A stretch of 64,000 nt of DNA from NCBI RefSeq assembly GCF_947623445.1, contig NC_135240.1:6510001-6574000 (forward strand), given 5' to 3'. The notes below the pieces were generated by a model. That model was not told where the DNA came from, made no database searches, and saw only the letters and a list, made by a program, of their open reading frames with translations. Source of the stretch: Clavelina lepadiformis (lineage: Eukaryota; Chordata; Ascidiacea; Aplousobranchia; Clavelinidae). Shown piece by piece: positions 24,661 through 36,400 of the stretch; positions within the stretch are counted from its first letter, which is position 1; each line of letters begins with the position of its first letter. The position numbers and the translations under genes are program-made.

Positions 24661-26428
24661 GGTAGTATATTTTGGTTACGCTGTTGCTATGCTTGCAGCG
24701 GTTATTTAAACGAGCGTACAGTCTGTTAAGAGCATGCAGTGGCAGCATTTGTACTACCCGAAATAACTGGAAACAAAGTATTTAATAATTGGAACTAAGG
24801 CATTCGCATGTAACCTCGAGGGCACCCGAACCGCAGTGCTAAATTCATGTCCACAACGGCGTTCAGCACCCCGCTCCTCATTCGCGTCGTGTTTGACAGC
24901 TTTGTTAGCCTGTTACCACTGTCAGTTGTGATACTGTACCAGGTTTAATCCGGTCTCTGTTATGGAAGCCTTTACGGGTAAAAAAGTAATACACAGTTGC
25001 ATGTTATTACTTGAATGCCTCTAAATTTTGATTTGGCGGGTTAAATTTTGCCGATGTTGGATTTCTAGCGTTTTTTGTATTGCAATTTCTTTATCGAAAA
25101 GTCATTCAATTTAACGAATGGTGAGCTTGTTTGAGCACATTTACTTTTGTGAGTTTTCAAGTCAAACCAATTCTTAAACATATGAGAATGAAGTTGCTGC
25201 ATGGATACCGGTTTAGGGCTTGCGTAGTAAGTAAGCTTGAATAAAGAAAGGAGCTGTCTTAGCTGGATATGTAATTTGGATTGTTGGACGTGATTGTTGG
25301 ACTCCCATTCCTGTTGACACAGAAACCACTTACGATTTTCGCTGCGACCCGCATCATCGACTTGTGTTGATGAAAGTTCAGAATCCGTTTCTTGACTTCA
25401 CATTAACTTTTCGATACAATGCTTTTTGGATTGTTCACTGACTGAAGACCACCGACAACTGGTCTAGGTCTTGCTTTGTGAAAAAAAAGTTATTATTATT
25501 AAGCTGCAATTACACCCATTGTTAACATAACCATGGGGGTGACAATTAACCCATGCAGCCAATAAGAACCGCAGCGTGCGATTTTGCGTAATTTAATTGT
25601 TTGTCTTCGCACCTACAACATTTTATCAGCACGACGCAATTACTGGCTTGCACTTATCGGGGTTCCCACAGAGCTTTCAAGCTTTGTCTCAAAGCACCAT
25701 TTTTAATTGTCTGGATAAAGCCACTGGAGTTAGGAAGGCCAAAAACAAAAAAAAATGCAACATCTTGTATTTAAGGAGATGTTCACCAGTCTCATTAAAC
25801 CTTAGTGAGTTCAGGAGTTTTAAACAATTTCCTACACTGTCAGATCGAATCTTGAGCAAAATGTCGAATAAATTCCTCAATCGGTCGTCCGCTGGTAACG
25901 AAAACGAAATGGAACCACGTCTGACGGAAAAGTTTCCAGAGGTAGTAGTTTCGCTGATAACTTTGCATGTTTAAAGTCATGATGTAGTTGATAATATGCT
26001 TGTAATGTGGTCAATTTGTGTGAAAACCAAGGTGATTAATTTGTAATAATTGGGTTCATTTTGTACTCAGTACACTTTACCCACAGTATTTAACGGACGG
26101 ATATTTAAAACTATTGAAAATTGAGAGATTATTTTATCATAGATACTTGCATGCATTATGTGGTTCTTGACTTTATAGGCCACCGAAAACCAAGGCGACT
26201 CAACGTTGGTTCCGCGATGGTCAGTCATGCAACTCCACAAGCAAGGAAAACTGTGCCTGGTACTCCACAGAACAGTGCAAAATGTTTTTGCTGCCAGTAT
26301 TTAAAAAAACGTTAATTTTTCTTTGTCTATGTCCTTTCTTAAACAAGGTTTGCTGTTGCAGGCTGCTTACACACACCACAGAGAGTTTCTGCATTCCCAT
26401 TCGTTCGTCGATCCCAATGAGGTAGGTA

Positions 26429-26813
26429 CTTTCAAAGTAGTTTTTATCATTCTTTCGTCGAATCCCATCAGTTTTGCTTGCTCTACCAGTTCAGACGAAG
26501 ACATCTCTCCGTCAACTTTCCTCTCTAGAGATCTTACCTCTTCCCTGGGATCGATGATTTCTTGGCCACCATTTCGATGTCCGTTTCGTAAAATTTGTCC
26601 TGATTGAATATTCCTGAGTTGATTTGGACTTGCTGGATTCCGAATTATTATCGGTCTTCTTAGATTGGGGATTTGAAAGGCGATCCCATGAACATAATCT
26701 AGACCTTTTTGTTGAAGAACAAACTCGCACAATGGAAACCACTTGGCGTGCTCTTCCCATGGATCGTCATCTCTCTCCCAATTTTGTAATCCTCCGTTGC
26801 AATACCAACATTC
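26429..26813 (-). pseudogene. BIR-UBA fragment of an inhibitor-of-apoptosis-like gene
   Basis: The minus strand is open throughout. It encodes the second half of a BIR zinc-binding domain ([29 protein letters not shown]), a linker of about 50 residues, and a UBA-like helix set ([20 protein letters not shown]). The zinc ligands Cys-x2-Cys, His and Cys are all present. BIR and UBA together are typical of XIAP/cIAP-like proteins that bind caspases and ubiquitin. There is no N-terminal BIR half, RING or start codon. The fragment abuts the IMPDH retrocopy at 26813/26814 in the opposite orientation and begins where exon 3 of the duplicated gene ends. It could be a single native exon or a retrocopied piece; I favour the latter. 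Confidence 0.7.
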
Positions 26814-27882
26814 CAGGGACTTCGATTTTCTTAAACCTCAAGATTCAAACACATTATTAGAAGATGTGATGACACCTCGTGAAAAACTGATAACAGCTGA
26901 CACTTCAGTGACGCTGCAGGAGACAAACCACATTCTCTCACAAAGCAAGAAAGGCAAACTGCCCATTGTGGATAGTAATGACAAACTGGTTTCGCTTATT
27001 GCTCGAACTGATCTGTAGAAAAATCGTGAATACCCGTACGCTTCGAAAGGTGACCACAAGCAACTCTTCTGTGGTGCTGCAGTTTCAACTCGAGAGGAGG
27101 ATAAATATCGACTTGATTTGCTAGTCGAAGCTGGCGTGGATGCAGTTATCTTGGATTCTTCACAGGGCAACTCTGTTTACCAAATAAATATGGTTCGCTA
27201 CATTAAACACAAATACCCAGAACTGCAAGTTATCGGTGGCAATGTGGTAACAGCTGCACAAGCCAAAAATCTCATCGATGCTGGTGTTGATGCTCTCAGA
27301 GTCGGTATGGGAAGTGGGTCAATTTGCATCACACAAGAAGTTATGGCCGTGGGGCGGCCGCAAGCAACATCTGTATACATTGTAGCAGAATATGCTCGTA
27401 GATTCAGCGTTCCTGTCATTGCAGACGGAGGAATTCAAAATGTCGGCCATATCACAAAGGCCCTTGCTTTGGGTGCCTCAACTGTTATGATGGGTTCGCT
27501 TCTGGCTGCCACTTCTGAGTCTCCTGGCGAGTATTTTTATTCGGACGGTATCCGATTAAAAAAATACATGGGTATGGGCTCTCTTGATGCGATGGAAAAC
27601 AAATCCAGTCAAGGCCGTTACTTTGGAGAAAAAGACAAAATTCGTGTTGCACAAGGAGTCACAGGAGCTGTACAGGATAAAGGATCTGTGCACACATTCG
27701 TACCTTATTTAATGACTGGCATTCAACACGGCTGTCAGAACATTGGCAGCCGAAGCTTGTCACAGCTCAAATCAATGATGTACAGCGGTGAGTTGAAATT
27801 AGAGCGACGGTCCACTTCAGCCCAAGTCGAAGGCGGCGTCCATGGACTGCACTCATGCGAAAAACAGCACTTCTCAGTTTGA
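26814..27882 (+). pseudogene. IMP dehydrogenase retrocopy, 5'-truncated with one stop
   Basis: One intronless frame begins at SRDFDFLKP in the CBS-domain part and runs to the C-terminus. It includes [12 protein letters not shown], the phosphate loop [22 protein letters not shown], the catalytic-cysteine loop [33 protein letters not shown], the flap region [12 protein letters not shown], and the terminal [16 protein letters not shown] converts IMP to XMP, the rate-limiting step of guanine nucleotide synthesis. The frame is intact except for TAG at 27016-27018, in a position usually occupied by lysine. Lack of introns, lack of the first ~150 residues and the stop point to a processed pseudogene. 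No poly(A) tail or target duplication was found. Confidence 0.9.
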
Positions 27883-29189
27883 TGCCAGTGTTGCAGTTGT
27901 TGATCATCTGCCATCGCTTAAAAGCAACTAAAACAACAACCTGCTTAAACTGCTGTGAAAGCAACTGCCTGAATCATATTGTCGAGTATTAGGTCTATTC
28001 TGTACTGTCATGTAGTCTGCCGTCTTTTATTGCATTTATCTGTTGTCTCCATCTACTAATTCGCATCCTGATTCTTGATCATAACTGCCTGTGTCAGTTC
28101 GAGTTTTTACCAAATGTCGATTGCAAAAAAATGTTCGGCTTTCGAACGTTGCTGTAACAAGTCACATATGGTTGATTACTTTCTTGTCTATGACGTCATT
28201 GTTCCAGGCACGTTCCCAACCGAGTCACAACTCTAATCAACATAAACAGCGCAAACGTTAAGAAAACGTAGAAGGCGATAAGCTGAATCGAAAGATATCT
28301 ATTTGTAGTTAATGCTTTTGTCACAAGGCAGTTTATTAGATGCCTGTGATCTCCAGCTAACTTAGATTGTTGTTGTTTGTTGAAAGACGGACGTAAAAAA
28401 AATATATAAAGCATTTCACGCTGTAAACTGAAACTTTATCTATTGTTGTCTTAGCTTTTGGGTTTCATGCACATTTAATAAATTGGGTGAGAGCACTTTA
28501 ATCGCGTCCAAAGTGCGTTAATACAAATAACAGTTACCTGCCTGTAAACTTTGGGATTCACTACGACGTGCGTCAAGGAAACCCTTTATCGTCATAATTA
28601 TTTATATTATGTATAGAAATTTTAGCTATCATTGTACCGGAAAAGCGATTTTAACGGAATACGGACAGGGAGTAATGAATTTGAAGTATCACTGTTTGCG
28701 GATTACGCGTTAGTTTTTCTGAAAGGAATTTCTCAACAGTCGACAATAATTTAAGCGAATTTGCTGAAGTTTCTGGCTGTGAAGTCAACTTCGATAAATC
28801 ACAAGCTTTTTACATTGTGGCTTTTCTAAAAATTGTATTGAGAAACCGTTAGCCACTGAAGGATTAAAGAGGGGAATTGATTGTGTTGCGTATTTAGGAA
28901 TTATAGCACCGATAGGAATGGCAAGCAAGCATCAATTGTTTACGTTGAATTTTCAAAACGTTATAGAGAAAATGTCGATCATGCTTAACCTATGGTGTTG
29001 TAGCGGTTTGACTTTAATAGGTCAAACAACTATCCTAAAATCACTGGTAATCCCAACGCGAGCGTAATCCCAACCAACCTTACAGCGACTTTAAAGTTAA
29101 TCTTTTGTTGTATGGGGATGTAAATGGGAAAGAATTAAACGTGAAAATCTGTGTTTGGGCTATAGCGAAGCAAAAATGATCGAAATGGA

Positions 29190-29604
29190 CAGAGGTGGGT
29201 AGTCGGTACTTTGTCTGTAACGGTTCCGGTATTCGGAACTATTTTAAAAAAATAGTTCGGTACTCGGTACCGGTACTTTTTGTGTAAAAGATACTGCTGC
29301 AAATGCAATGTTTGCCGCAATTATGCCCCCGATAACGGTTACTCTAGGTCAAAACATATGTGACGTTAATCGCTTGCAACTTTACTCGACATTTTTAGAT
29401 TTAAAAAGATCAATAGATACTAAAATTAAGTTAGTATTAAGGATTAGTTAACAAGTATTTTTGAAAACATACTTGTTAACGTACCGGTACCGACCGAATT
29501 TTCTTTAAAAAAGTAATTCGGTACAGAGTTTCGGTACTTTTTTCAAAAGTACCGACGGTACCGGTATCGGTACGGCAATAGTACCGCGGTACTGCCCACC
29601 TATG
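29190..29604. mobile_element. Terminal-inverted-repeat element nested in the LINE
   Basis: The ends are CAGAGGTGGGTAGTCGGTAC and GTACTGCCCACCTATG, which are near-perfect inverted repeats. The interior is rich in GGTACCGGTAC-type motifs. LINE coding similarity resumes immediately on the right flank, which shows that it is a later insertion. It resembles hAT-type MITEs, but I do not see a convincing 8-bp duplication. Confidence 0.7.
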
Positions 29605-29789
29605 GAGATAGAATCATACATACTCGAACTAAAATGCTACTTGATATCTATTATCATTCCGCGTGGAAAGAACTAGAAGTATTTCAACTTAAGGAACCAA
29701 CGCTTTCGTACATTATACGATCTATACAGTCAATCTCGTAATGAAGTTACCAAAATCGATTATGCCGCTACGCTCCTTGGGTGTATATC

Positions 29790-29940
29790 ATCTGAGTGAC
29801 AGTTCATTTGAGTGACAGTATTTGAGTGACATAATTATGACATAAATTATTATTCATTCGAGTGACATAATTAACCCTAACCCATTATTGTAGTTTGAAC
29901 AGTACTTACCAATGTATCACTCAAATGAACTGTCAGTCAG
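29790..29940. mobile_element. Small MITE with GTGACAGTTCATTTGAGTGA ends
   Basis: The left end GACAGTTCATTTGAGTGACA and the right end TCACTCAAATGAACTGTC are inverted repeats. The interior includes TTAACCCTAACCC and a segment of about 85 bp (29834-29921) that recurs almost unchanged at 60459-60545 in the same orientation. Confidence 0.75.
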
Positions 29941-30054
29941 TTCATCAACTACCACTCTCCTTAAGGGCATGGGTATATTTATGGCGTTTGTTGGCTTCGG
30001 AAGAGATTCAACTGCTTAACCATCGAACTAAACCACCATACTTTACTGTAGTTA

Positions 30055-30388
30055 CAGAGCTTCTCAAACTGTGGGTCGTGACCCCTTTTTGGGTCGCAAA
30101 ATGTAGTTTTGGATTCGTGAAACTTAATTTGAGTTGCTTTTTGTTAATTTTTTATTCTCCTTACTGTTTCTATTACGAGATTTTTTATTACTGCAGGCAA
30201 CAGTCACTGTACGTATGTGAATTGTGTGCACTTGTACGATTTTGCAAGAGACAAAAATACCACTTGAGATTTGTAATTGGACGTTTATTGTTTTAACATC
30301 ATTAACGTGTAGGCTACCCCTCAAGGGGTCGCATAAAGATTTCGTTTCTAAAATTGGGTCGCAGAAGCAAAATATTTGAGAAACCCTG
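30055..30388. mobile_element. hAT-type MITE (CAGAGCTTCTCAAACTGTGG family)
   Basis: The left end CAGAGCTTCTCAAACTGTGG and right end TTTGAGAAACCCTG are inverted repeats. The interior has the GGGTCGTGACCCC and GGGGTCGC motifs characteristic of a widespread class of animal hAT elements. No clear target duplication is visible and no transposase is encoded. Confidence 0.8.
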
Positions 30389-30440
30389 CTTTAACATGCT
30401 CGTCAGATATAAAAGAAAGTTTTGCTACATTTTTCTACAT

Positions 30441-30497
30441 TTACATTTTCTACATTTTCTACATTTTCTACATTTTCTACATTTTCTACATTTCTAA
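30441..30497. repeat. 9-bp tandem repeat (ACATTTTCT)n
   Basis: Five to six adjacent copies can be read directly. It sits at the right side of the hAT-type MITE, inside the LINE remnant. Confidence 0.9.
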
Positions 30498-32093
30498 TAA
30501 TGTTATTACGGAAGATAACAATATAATTAACGCATTGCAAACGTTAAAGTAATAGCAACGAGAGAGTTAAAACTATCAGCAAGGTCTAGAAAACTTGGGA
30601 TAAACTGGGTTACTGCACGCCGGGACACCTTTGGAACGAATTATATTGTCCAACAATGGAAACAAAACTTATATTGAGGGCAATACCTAAAAATCGGGCG
30701 CTTTTTGCTTTTGGAATCTCTGAGATTAAGCTATGCGTGTTCTGCGCGGTGTTGAAATTACACAACATATATTTAGACATTGTACGCAAACCCTTGTATT
30801 ATGGGAAAATATTTTAAATTGGTTGGCTGAGCGCTTGAGATGGCCTCACAGCCTTCAAGTAAACAATCTACTCTTTGGTATTTTTGAGTTAGCTGCTTTT
30901 ACTTGTTAACTGTTTACAACTTATTGCCCGATTTACGACTTATAAGGCCAAATATTAAAAATGTAAACCTTGTGTAGAGATTTTTTAGCTGATGATGAAT
31001 GGTAATGAAAAATCTGAAAGAATAAAAGCGATTAGATAAAGCAAGATAAAAGATTACCACAACAAGTGGGATGCTTGCCTGCCTTACCCGGAGTTTTGAC
31101 AACGTCGGAACTGATTACTAATTTACCTTATTGTTTTAAATCAATAAAAAAAAAAAATTCAAGCAGTAGGGACAAGCACAAACTACATTGTTCGAGCATA
31201 GAAAACAAGAAAGCAGACAATAGTACATCTGGAACACTGCTTATAGAAAGAATAAGAAAATGTCACTCTCCTATACTCTCAACAAGTGGGCAATTGAAGG
31301 TAGTAGGTGACCCTACGAGCAGCAGAAATTTTAAGGACCGGAAACTCGCAAAGTCATCTTCAAGAAACAACAGGAATTGATACACATTTTACAGAAAGCA
31401 CTGAACAGTTTTGTACAAAGACCTGGAGTCTTATTCGAGATGACACGCTGTGAAAAAGAAGCCTTTCACCTAGTGAAGTTAATTTAAAACAACAGAATTC
31501 TAAAAGTACTGTATTTGCCCATGCTAAGTAAATGATTAAAAAAGGAACAATTAAGACTACGATTAGTTGGTTGCCATAGGCTTACAGCAGAGTAGGCTAC
31601 GGTAGAAGTGAGGTTGATGCTAATTAAAGAAAAAGATTATACTGCTTGGCGCTTGCATAGCATTTACTTTCCAGACCAGTAAAATGAATAGTTAACCACC
31701 ATTCTTTATGCTTTGTTATAAGTGTTATTTAGCAGAACATGGATTTTATTTGACAACATCCTTCTACTGGTTTCGATTCGAATCCAGTTGTTGAATTGTC
31801 GCACAGCTGCAGTAAACAAAAAAGCGTACACAGAGTGGTAAAAATATACGTCAGTCGTGCGGTTACATTTCCACAAAATAAACGTTTATTTCCAAAGCAA
31901 CGACAACATAAAAATAGTACAGATGATTTTACAGGGCTGTCAACTATAGGCTACACAAAGATAAAAATAGCCCAAATGAGTTGCGATAAAGTAGGAGCAA
32001 GATTCAAAACCTGATAAATAATTTCAGGCTATTGTACAATATTGTTCATTCGGCCACTTAAAATTGAAAGTGATCAAAGAAAACGACGTGATA

Positions 32094-32432
32094 TTAACTC
32101 GGATGGTCTGGCGGGCTAGATTCCACTGATATCCTGCTGGTCACATTGAAATCTTCATCCAATGACGACGCTGAAGTTGACTGAGACACACTGGTCCCTT
32201 CTGATGTTGTAATACTTTCTGTGACACTATTATATTCAAGTCCTTTTTCAACCAGTAAATCTTCCAGTAAGCCTACCATGAATTCTTTTGGGTCGAGCGG
32301 TTTCTTGTACAACACCATTGCACAAAGGTCTTGAAAAACGCTCAGCAACTGATGTTTTTCAAAGTAGATTTGGGCTTTCATATAAGGATCCGTAAACGAA
32401 TGAAATTTTCGTAATTCGCTTTGGCCCTCCAT
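32094..32432 (-). CDS. RIIa/Dpy-30-like domain protein, single exon, 112 aa
   Basis: The ORF starts at ATG 32432 and ends at TAA 32094-32096. Residues about 17-60 form a two-helix docking/dimerisation unit: YFEKHQLLSVFQDLCAMVLY, then KPLDPKEFMVGLLEDLLVEK. This is the RIIa/Dpy-30 pattern (Y..+H.L...L...L....P.DP..F....L). Such domains dimerise and bind amphipathic helices of anchoring proteins. Small members occur in cilia and sperm flagella (for example EFCAB10-like proteins), which is only a suggestion here. The C-terminal half is a Ser/Thr/Glu-rich tail (SVSQSTSASSLDEDF). There is no intron, so it could be a retrogene. I see nothing that breaks it. Confidence 0.7.
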   Translation of the reverse strand: MEGQSELRKFHSFTDPYMKAQIYFEKHQLLSVFQDLCAMVLYKKPLDPKEFMVGLLEDLLVEKGLEYNSVTESITTSEGTSVSQSTSASSLDEDFNVTSRISVESSPPDHPS

Positions 32433-33425
32433 GAATTAATTACTTCTATTAACTGCATGCGCCAAACGTCAAATAGCTCAAGATGATGTCTTGCACACAG
32501 TCTGTTCCATAAAAGACCTTGTTGACATTATTACGAGTTTAAATGGAACTTGTTATTACATCACAATTGCAATAAGTATTTAACTAGGAAACAACAATTA
32601 CGCAACAATAACAGATGTCACGTGATACATGGCACCTTTGCGGTCAAAGTGCTATCTTTATTTGGACATGGGTAGAAATCAAACTTTCCTGTAAGCAAAA
32701 TCGCCAGCCTACTGTGTTGATTGAAAGGGAAACAATTGACAAAAGCTTTATCTTCTTTAATTAGGAGGTGACATCATTGCGAATTTAAATGCCAGCAGCC
32801 TATTTGGCGCTGCAGACCAAAGAACAGCTGTTTATTTCATTGTCTCCTAGTAATCTAGTACAGCATATAAATGTTTTCAAGCTTACTGCAGCAAGCAGTA
32901 AATTAGTGATTGAACTCAATTTGCTAGGATGATGGGATCATCCGTTTAGTATTTAAGGTGAAATAAAGTTATGCATCTAGAATACTATATGCAAGGTTTA
33001 TGATGCAGGTTATTAATATAATCTGCTGGTGTTTTTGTAATTCTGGTCAGGTCTAGCTATTGCAACAATTAATATTGGTAATTTTGTCCCCAGGGATTAT
33101 CTATTTTTATAGTGACAGTCAGAACTTCGTGAAACTGTTATTAAAGGTCAATATTATGCACAGCGGCCGGAGTAACAATCGAAGACTTGCTAGTTGCTGC
33201 AGATGTCTGCATTTTGAAATTAATACCGAGATTTAATTTAATTACGATAATATAGTTTGACCTATCAATATTGCAACATGAAAAACTACTTTACAAGAAT
33301 ATGTATTTCTTTATATTTCCAGTGTTAGGTGTTTAAAACATATATAAAAATCTTAGGTGTGACGGCGACTGATGATTTGAGATTTGGAAAGTAATCTGAC
33401 TCGGATATTACAGTTGAAGTTCAAA

Positions 33426-36400
33426 ATGAAAAGCACAGATAATGTCGCTGTATCTGAGTCCAAGGTGTCTTCGGTAAAAGAATTCACAGTTCCAGCGAAT
33501 CAATCACTCGTCTACAAAAATTGTCAGGAGAATTCTGAGAAACATCAGGAGAAAACAGAAGACGTATCAGACTTCTGGGATATGAAAGGAGTAATAAGAA
33601 TGGACCCAACTGACGAAACGCGTTGTCACCACACGACCGTGCCCCCGTCAGCTATGATGGCGTTAGCCATGGAGCTGCTTGTGTCGAATAGGGGGAAGGC
33701 TTGCAAGATTTTCAGAGAGGCGAAACGTAAGGCCCAGGAAGATGACGCAGATGATGACGCAAACAAAGAAAAGGAAACAAATCTGGTTAATTTGTGGGTA
33801 GTCCCCGACTGTGAAACTAATGTACGTACTGAGACCCCAAGCACGGCTTCTCATCTGCAGCCGAGTCTGGTAAATTCTGATTTTGTTCTCCGCCCTAATA
33901 GCCAGTGCTCAGAATCTCCACCATTACTCATCCATCCGGACTTTTCTGATGAGTTGAATGATGTGGAACTGGAAGACTTGAAAAATATTTCCGTCACAGA
34001 CCTGGTAGGGTCCGCTGATCACGTGATAGCCTACCCAGACACGGACGAGGATGAGTGGGAAATGAGGAAGAAGAAGCGAGGACGAAAACATTCCGAGGAG
34101 AAACGCAAAAAGGAGAAGCATGTTGTATTCAAAGATAAGATCCAGGATTTCTCGACATACATATCACAACAACCAGTTGGTGATAAAATGACCGACGATA
34201 TGCGCAACGGTGCAAATCCGGTTACTACATGTGACACTTCCTTGTCGTCGAGTAGCGGCGAGATGTCAACCATCGCAGCACGGGATCGCAGTGTATCCGA
34301 GATACATTTCACAAAGGCTTTACCTTCAGGTCAGAGAGCTTCAGGGTTATCTGGGTTCAACACGCCTGTGGAAATTTCGCGCACTGGTGGCTCTCATGCT
34401 GCAAAGCCGGTAATTAGCGACCTTCACGCGAATGACAAATTACTGACAGAACGCGAAAATGATTATCACCAGCGTCGGGAGTCAATGTATATAAAGAATG
34501 ATGGGTCTTTTCAAGCGAAGGTTATGAACAATCTGGACGGTTTTAACGCGCGGGGCGACAAACGTGAACGGTCGTACAAGGATGAATGCGGTGCTACTGA
34601 CGAACTAGGCGGTGTTACAAGCCAAATTTGTAAAGAAAGCTGTAGCGCGATTTCTCCAAGGAAGTTTTCTTTCCGAGACAGTGATAGTCAACACAGTCCA
34701 AAGGCGACTTTTCTCTTTAACTCCGGAGATGAAGAAATAGCAGAACCTCGTCAACTCACGTCTTGGAACGACGGAAACCTAACCAAAACGGAAATTGTGA
34801 CGGAGGATTTGAATCTTGTTGGCACTAGTTGTGATTCAAATCAAGATTTTGCAAGATCTTTGTATAGGGGTTTACCAAGCATCAATTGCGTTTCATCTCT
34901 TCAACCCGCTCGCGACTCGAATGCTTCGACATTGTCGTCATCCGCTTCTCTGTCGTCCTCGCTTTGTTCCCTGTCATCGCTTGAATCGCTTTCGTCGGCG
35001 TCGTTACACTTATCGTCTATTGCGTCAGAAGTGATGAGCGTGGCGTCTTGCCCGAGTATAACGCCAGATAGCTCAGATTTTCACGAGAAAACGTCAACAC
35101 CCCGCCTCGGTAGAAGCTCTTTGAAACATAATTGTGAATCCGGGGATGCCCCCTCCAATCATCGAGCAAAAGCCCACTTGGGACCTTTTAGGGCTTCTCA
35201 AGGCTGTGTAAACGGCCCTTTGGGTGGTCAAAATGTCGCTATTAATAACGATTACGGCTGCTCAACTGGTAAACACAAAGCTTCGAACCACAAGTCATGT
35301 TTAACTGTAGAAGGCGGTCATGAACTAGCCCGGGCGAGCCCTAACACTCTTGTTACTGTATTATCTGGCGGTGCTGGTAGAAGCGAAGATGGCAGGAGAT
35401 CTAGAACCCCATCTAGAAAAGTAGTCTGTCAATTCGCCAACGAACATTCCAGCAAGGAAGGTGTGAAATCGTTCAAACCTGTCATTTCTCAGGCTGTGTT
35501 CCCGGACGTTGAGGACAGCACCATCGCCACCCCTGTGTTGTATCTCAAGAAAACTGCGAAATATTGCCCCGACTGCGATTGCAAAATGAGTTGGTGTTGC
35601 TGTGGAAAACCAAACAAGCGGAGTTCCTTCAGGGGAAAAGATAACAAACCGATCGCAGAGTATGTCGAAAATAAGACGGAAGAAAATATTCCCACTACCA
35701 ATGTCAACACAGAAGAGCAAGGAAAAACAATCGAAAGAAAAAATTCAATAAAACAAATTCTGATTAAAAAAGGAGTCTTTCCGAAAAAGGATTTTTCGCA
35801 AATGACTGATCCTATTGTGGAAGGTCGGAGAAGAAGCAAAAGATTTTCTTCGTCTTCATCCGGATTAAGATTGATTCCAGAGGGAGACGATCAAGTAGTT
35901 ACTCTTAATGATCAAATAAAATCAATTCAAGCGGGGAGGTCAAACGTCGCAACTAATTCGCATAGCGACGGGTGTAGGGTTTCGCTCAAGCCTATTCATA
36001 CATCAGACACCGAAGATACACATTTCAATAATAGAAGGGTGCTAGAACGACACTTGACCGAAAATGAACAACTTTCGGGCGGTGAACGAAGTTTTAACGA
36101 CATGGCCACAACGTCGCAGCAAATAGGCTACCAAGAAGAGCAGGTTAAGCGCAGTTCTCTTGTCAATTTAAAACGTGAGATTCCGGTAAAGGCTGAAATC
36201 GTTGACGAACAAGTGCAGCAACCAAGTTTTGAATCAGAAGTTTCTGAAAATGCAAAGAAAGAGTCACCAGTCAAGCAGCACCCTAGGGTGACGGTGATGG
36301 GCGGTTCCAGGCTAACTCTGCGAAAACCAATGCCAACGTCGCCAAAGGATGGAAGTCAAGGAGCAAAAATATCAACGAAAGGTGTCACAGGTAGTGCGCA

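Larger units (their letters stand above)
22620..28405. repeat. Large imperfect inverted duplication, two arms around a 1-kb spacer
   Basis: The left arm (about 22620-24350) is similar, in reverse complement, to the right arm (about 25380-26421 plus about 28075-28405). The similarity covers exons, introns and about 600 bp of shared upstream sequence, including TATTGGCTGCATGGGTTAAT. The spacer is about 24350-25380. In the right arm, the segment matching left 22996-23139 is replaced by about 1.65 kb of foreign retrocopy sequence. The limits are by eye. Confidence 0.8.
25861..28414 (+). pseudogene. Right-arm copy of the unknown 142-aa gene, interrupted
   Basis: Exon 1 (25861-25941), exon 2 (26179-26259) and exon 3 (26362-26421) are open, phase 0 and have GT donors. 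They match the left copy at about 19 of 25, 22 of 27 and 19 of 20 residues by eye. Exon 1 has a two-residue insertion. Exon 4 is absent, replaced by the BIR-UBA and IMPDH sequences. The exon 5 copy (28208-28294) has an in-frame TAA at 28259-28261, and its donor reads ATATCT instead of GT. The exon 6 acceptor is mutated near 28385. A shortened 72-residue N-terminal product is still conceivable, but the full gene is dead. Confidence 0.75.
28620..30900 (+). mobile_element. Decayed LINE (L1-like) reverse-transcriptase and 3' region
   Basis: Fragments in several frames resemble an L1-type ORF2. These are SLFADYALVFL (the FADD box with Asp to Tyr) near 28685, FAEVSGCEVNFDKSQ near 28755, YLGIIAPIGM near 28900, LTLIGQTTILKSLVIP near 29010, and the C-terminal C-x2-C/W-rich part (NILNWLAERLRWPHS) near 30815. 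Stops and frame changes are frequent. The element is interrupted by small transposons at 29190-29604, 29790-29940 and 30055-30388. Confidence 0.75.

Noticed and set aside
28196..28414. Minus-strand ORF with a hydrophobic stretch that looks like a one-pass membrane protein
   Set aside because: It is antisense to the degraded exon 5-6 copy of the duplicated gene.
29870..29885. TTAACCCTAACCC as an interstitial telomere
   Set aside because: Only two units, and the same bases occur inside the MITE copy at 60.5 kb, so they are part of that element.
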